Source: Terfezia claveryi (Eukaryota; Ascomycota; Pezizomycetes; Pezizales; Pezizaceae). From it: a stretch of 17,403 nt of DNA. The position numbers and the translations under genes are program-made. The DNA lies in assembly GCA_015179025.1 (NCBI GenBank), contig WHUX01000603.1, forward strand, positions 1-17,403, in the 5' to 3' direction. Shown here piece by piece: positions 15,314-17,403 of this stretch. Under the pieces are notes generated by a model, which was not told the DNA's origin, did not search any database, and was given only the letters and a program-made list of their open reading frames with translations. Each line of letters opens with the position of its first letter. The first letter of the stretch is position 1.

Positions 15314-16656
15314 TTATTCGTCTATGTCAAGATCATTCTCAGTCTGCTCATCATCAGAGGTTTGGTGTTCATCGTCTTGCACATCAAAGATGGAGTTAGC
15401 CTTGAATAGGTAATGAGTATAGAGAGACGTAAAACTTACCAAGGGAGTGGTCTTCATCCTCTTCAGTGTGAGCCAGGCGCCGCATGCTGTCAGGAATGCG
15501 TTGCCATGCAAGCTGAGTTGCTTGTTTGGCCTGGAGAAGTTCTTGGGTGAGCTCAGCTTCAAAGGCCGAGGTATCACCAATGTTGAGAGGTTGGTCTGAT
15601 TCCAGACATCCCTTGTGTTGTGCAGCTGCCAATCGTGCACCTATATCTGCCTTTATGGCAGCCAAGAGGAGCGTACGTACTTTCCTGGGGTGTGCATTCC
15701 AGGTGGCTAGAAAGCGTTTGTATGTTGCTATACACGTCAAAACGTAACCTCGTTACATCGAATTAGAAGTACTTACAAATGGATGTATCGTATTTGAAAT
15801 CCCCAGTTTTGGGTGGTTCCATATACGCCCCTGTGGTCCATGCCTTTAGGCAATGACGCATCACAGAGGTGACAAGGCAAATGAACACTTCATTGATAGA
15901 ATCAAAGAAGGTTTCATCGAAATTCCCACGCATCTTGACTGAGGCAAAATACTTGCGGAAAATGACGTCTGTTATTTCGCTCGCTCGGAAATGCCTTTGG
16001 TGGGTCTGTATGAGGAGAATTAGACATGTTAGACTTCCGACGCTGTGAGGAAGCTTTACCTCTCGGCCATCGGCGCAGCAAATGAACCGATCCTCTAGTA
16101 ACAGGTATTTCACTTGCTCAGCAATCTCATGTTGTAGCAGCTTGGACAACCCAAAGACCTCGACAATGTTGTGTTTACATTCGTAAACAAGATGGGAGCG
16201 AGTTCGTGAATGTATGCTACAGAGCTGTGCGAGTTTAGATTAACATCCGACATCATAGATAGGGAATATTACATACATGCGTGTTTGCGATTTTGACACG
16301 TTCCAGTTCTTGCCAGTGTCCTCTTGCGCCTTAATCCAGCTTACGGACAACAGTTGCTGGATCTCCTCTGCATTCAGCATAGGATTTGCGAACAAAGTGT
16401 AGTACCGCACATGCGAGGCCGCTCGAGTCGTGAGTTCCTTGTATTGCTCTGGTATAGTGAAGAATGAGCGTGATCTCGTTCTGACGCGAGACGGCTTCTT
16501 GGCCATACGGTCAGGCCCGTCCTCCTGATGTGAATTATGGTCTTTTGAGTCCAAGCTGAACCTATCACTTGGCGCATTACTCGTACCAGACGCGGTGTGA
16601 GTATGCAGCCGCCCTCTGCCAGCAGAGAGCGGCGGTGGGAGGACTATGTACATCAT
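15314..16656 (-). CDS. DUF6532-like protein, right-arm copy, multi-exon, possibly intact
   Basis: From ATG at 16656 the exons 16656-16273, 16224-16060, 16005-15777, 15727-15440 and 15375-15314 join in frame to about 375 residues ending in TAA. Introns of 48, 54, 49 and 64 bp have GT...AG ends and CTAA-type branch sites. A donor at 16299 would also keep the frame and give 27 bases less. Features: a basic patch KKPSRVRTRSRS, VRYYTLF and AEEIQQLL, HLVYECKHNIVEVFGLSK, EIAEQVKYLLLEDRF, FDSINEVFICLVTSVMRHCLKAWTTG split as in DUF6532 proteins, KRFLATWNAHPRKVRT, and an acidic tail. DUF6532 is a fungal domain of unknown function, expanded in mushrooms. The call rests on recalled family pattern. An upstream exon (16701-16904) would carry a stop, so the start at 16656 is preferred. 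The left copy is broken; this one shows no break after the start. Confidence 0.72.
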
Positions 16657-16700
16657 GGTCAGCCAGACTGATCCTGATTTAGTTGTGGGGTGGTACTCAC

Positions 16701-16904
16701 TCGCACCTTGGAACTCGGTATGAGGGCAGCATCATAGTCAATATGCACTTTTCTTGTAGGGCGTGCGGTATCCGACGTGGCATGTCGTTTGGAGAGTTGT
16801 ATGTGAGGAGGCTGCAGTACAGTCTCCTCAACTTCCTCCCCTTGGTCCCCCTCAGTAACAGTTTGTCATCTTTTAACCTCTTGAGAACTTGGGCGTCGTG
16901 ACAT
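16701..16904 (-). pseudogene. Candidate first exon of the right DUF6532-like gene, with stop
   Basis: Mirror of 3329-3532: ATG at 16904, Glu-rich frame (GDQGEEVEETVLQPP), donor GTGAGT at 16700. It contains TGA at codon 13 (16868-16866), where the left copy has CGA. The left copy has TAA at codon 8, where this one has CAA. Joining it in frame to the next exon needs the acceptor CAG near 16526 rather than the nearer CAG at 16618. It may be an upstream exon now lost, or a leader. Confidence 0.45.
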
Positions 16905-17403
16905 TATGCAAGGTAGATGTTAATTTCGTGCTCAATAGTACCTGCTGCACTTCTGATTTGTGGATGTAAGGGATGAGGATGTTAACAGGAGGCCATAAAG
17001 AGTGGACATGGGGATGAGGAAGTTCACAAGAGGTGATAAAGAGTGGACGTGAGGAGTCGGGAATTTGGGCTAACCCAGCACACTAGAGATCAATGGGTGA
17101 TATGCTACATCGAGTGTCTTCTATCTGCCTTTAATGCCAATCCTATCTAGATAACCAGTATTTTAAAAAAACTATCTAGATAAACAAACACCCGACTCAA
17201 CCAGACTACACCGACTAACCTAAAAGTACTTGAGAAACCTTAACTAATCACAAGAAAACCGACTAACCATAAACGAACTCGACTAATAATAAAAAAACCA
17301 ACTAAAACAAAACAACTAACCCTAAAATAAAACCTCTAAAATAAAACCCAAATAATACCAACGAAAAAACCAACTAAAAACAAAACAACTAACCCGAAAT
17401 AAA
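16905..17403 (-). repeat. Outer repeat-rich end of right arm, upstream of the gene
   Basis: Contains, reading left to right, the 41-bp tandem pair, the TATCTAGATAG pair and an A/C-rich tract with repeated CCTAAAA and CTAACC motifs. It is the mirror of the T/G-rich tandem at the left. No coding frame is supported. The window ends inside the 74-bp tandem. Confidence 0.7.

Larger units (their letters stand above)
14607..17403 (-). repeat. Right arm of large inverted repeat
   Basis: Reverse complement of the left arm from the inner end (CATCAGCAAGAAATC) to the window end. It has no retrotransposon at the CATAC site, so it preserves the empty site. It carries mirror copies of the hairpin, tandem units, DUF6532-like gene, 41-bp units (about 16974-17056), TATCTAGATAG pair (17143-17182) and the A/C-rich outer repeat. 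It may extend beyond the window. Confidence 0.93.

Noticed and set aside
2821..17403. The whole structure as one TIR transposon with 2.8-kb inverted ends
   Set aside because: Not excluded, but no transposase lies between the arms, the outer ends and any target duplication are outside the view, and the inner ends rather than the outer ones show the terminus-like motif.

Overview
The window looks like repeat-rich accessory DNA from a filamentous basidiomycete, probably Agaricomycetes. The reasons are short GT-AG introns of about 48-64 bp with CTAAY-type branch sites, a gene resembling the fungal DUF6532 family, a chromodomain-bearing Ty3/gypsy element, and debris resembling a Plavaka-type transposase. 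This assignment is an inference; no single marker fixes the species.

Layout. (1) 1-2760 holds old debris: a broken minus-strand gene fragment with a C2H2-like finger (1-694), a tRNA-like relic (851-937), and a promoter-bearing but broken unknown gene (TATA at 1217, reading frame 1449-2631). (2) From at most 2821 to 12007, and in reverse from 14607 to the window end (17403), lie the two arms of a large inverted repeat, each about 2.8 kb within the window. Each arm carries simple and tandem repeats at its outer end, then a multi-exon DUF6532-like gene, then a GC-rich stretch of short tandem units ending in a strong hairpin 15 nt before CTGA|T. (3) The left arm is split at 4515/10889 by a complete 6,373-bp Ty3/gypsy chromovirus on the minus strand. 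It has 559-bp LTRs, a CATAC target duplication, PBS and PPT, and gag, protease, RT/RNase H and integrase-chromodomain regions, all broken by stops or frameshifts. (4) The spacer between the arms (12008-14606) is a truncated, older and diverged relative of the same gypsy family, also minus strand: part of an LTR, gag, protease and half of RT.

Reading. The two arm copies of the DUF6532-like gene have decayed differently. The left copy has stops, indels and the retrotransposon in its fifth exon. The right copy (16656 to 15314) can be spliced by eye into one open frame of about 375 codons. The likely order of events is an old gypsy copy, then the two inverted arms, then the 6.4-kb gypsy insertion; the last step is proven by its target duplication. 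Both arms end at the spacer in a hairpin followed by CTGA and a T, and the hairpin stems differ between arms by paired changes. This raises the possibility that the arms are two tail-to-tail Helitron-like elements that carry an intron-containing host gene. That idea is an inference and cannot be closed here, because the outer ends lie outside the window.
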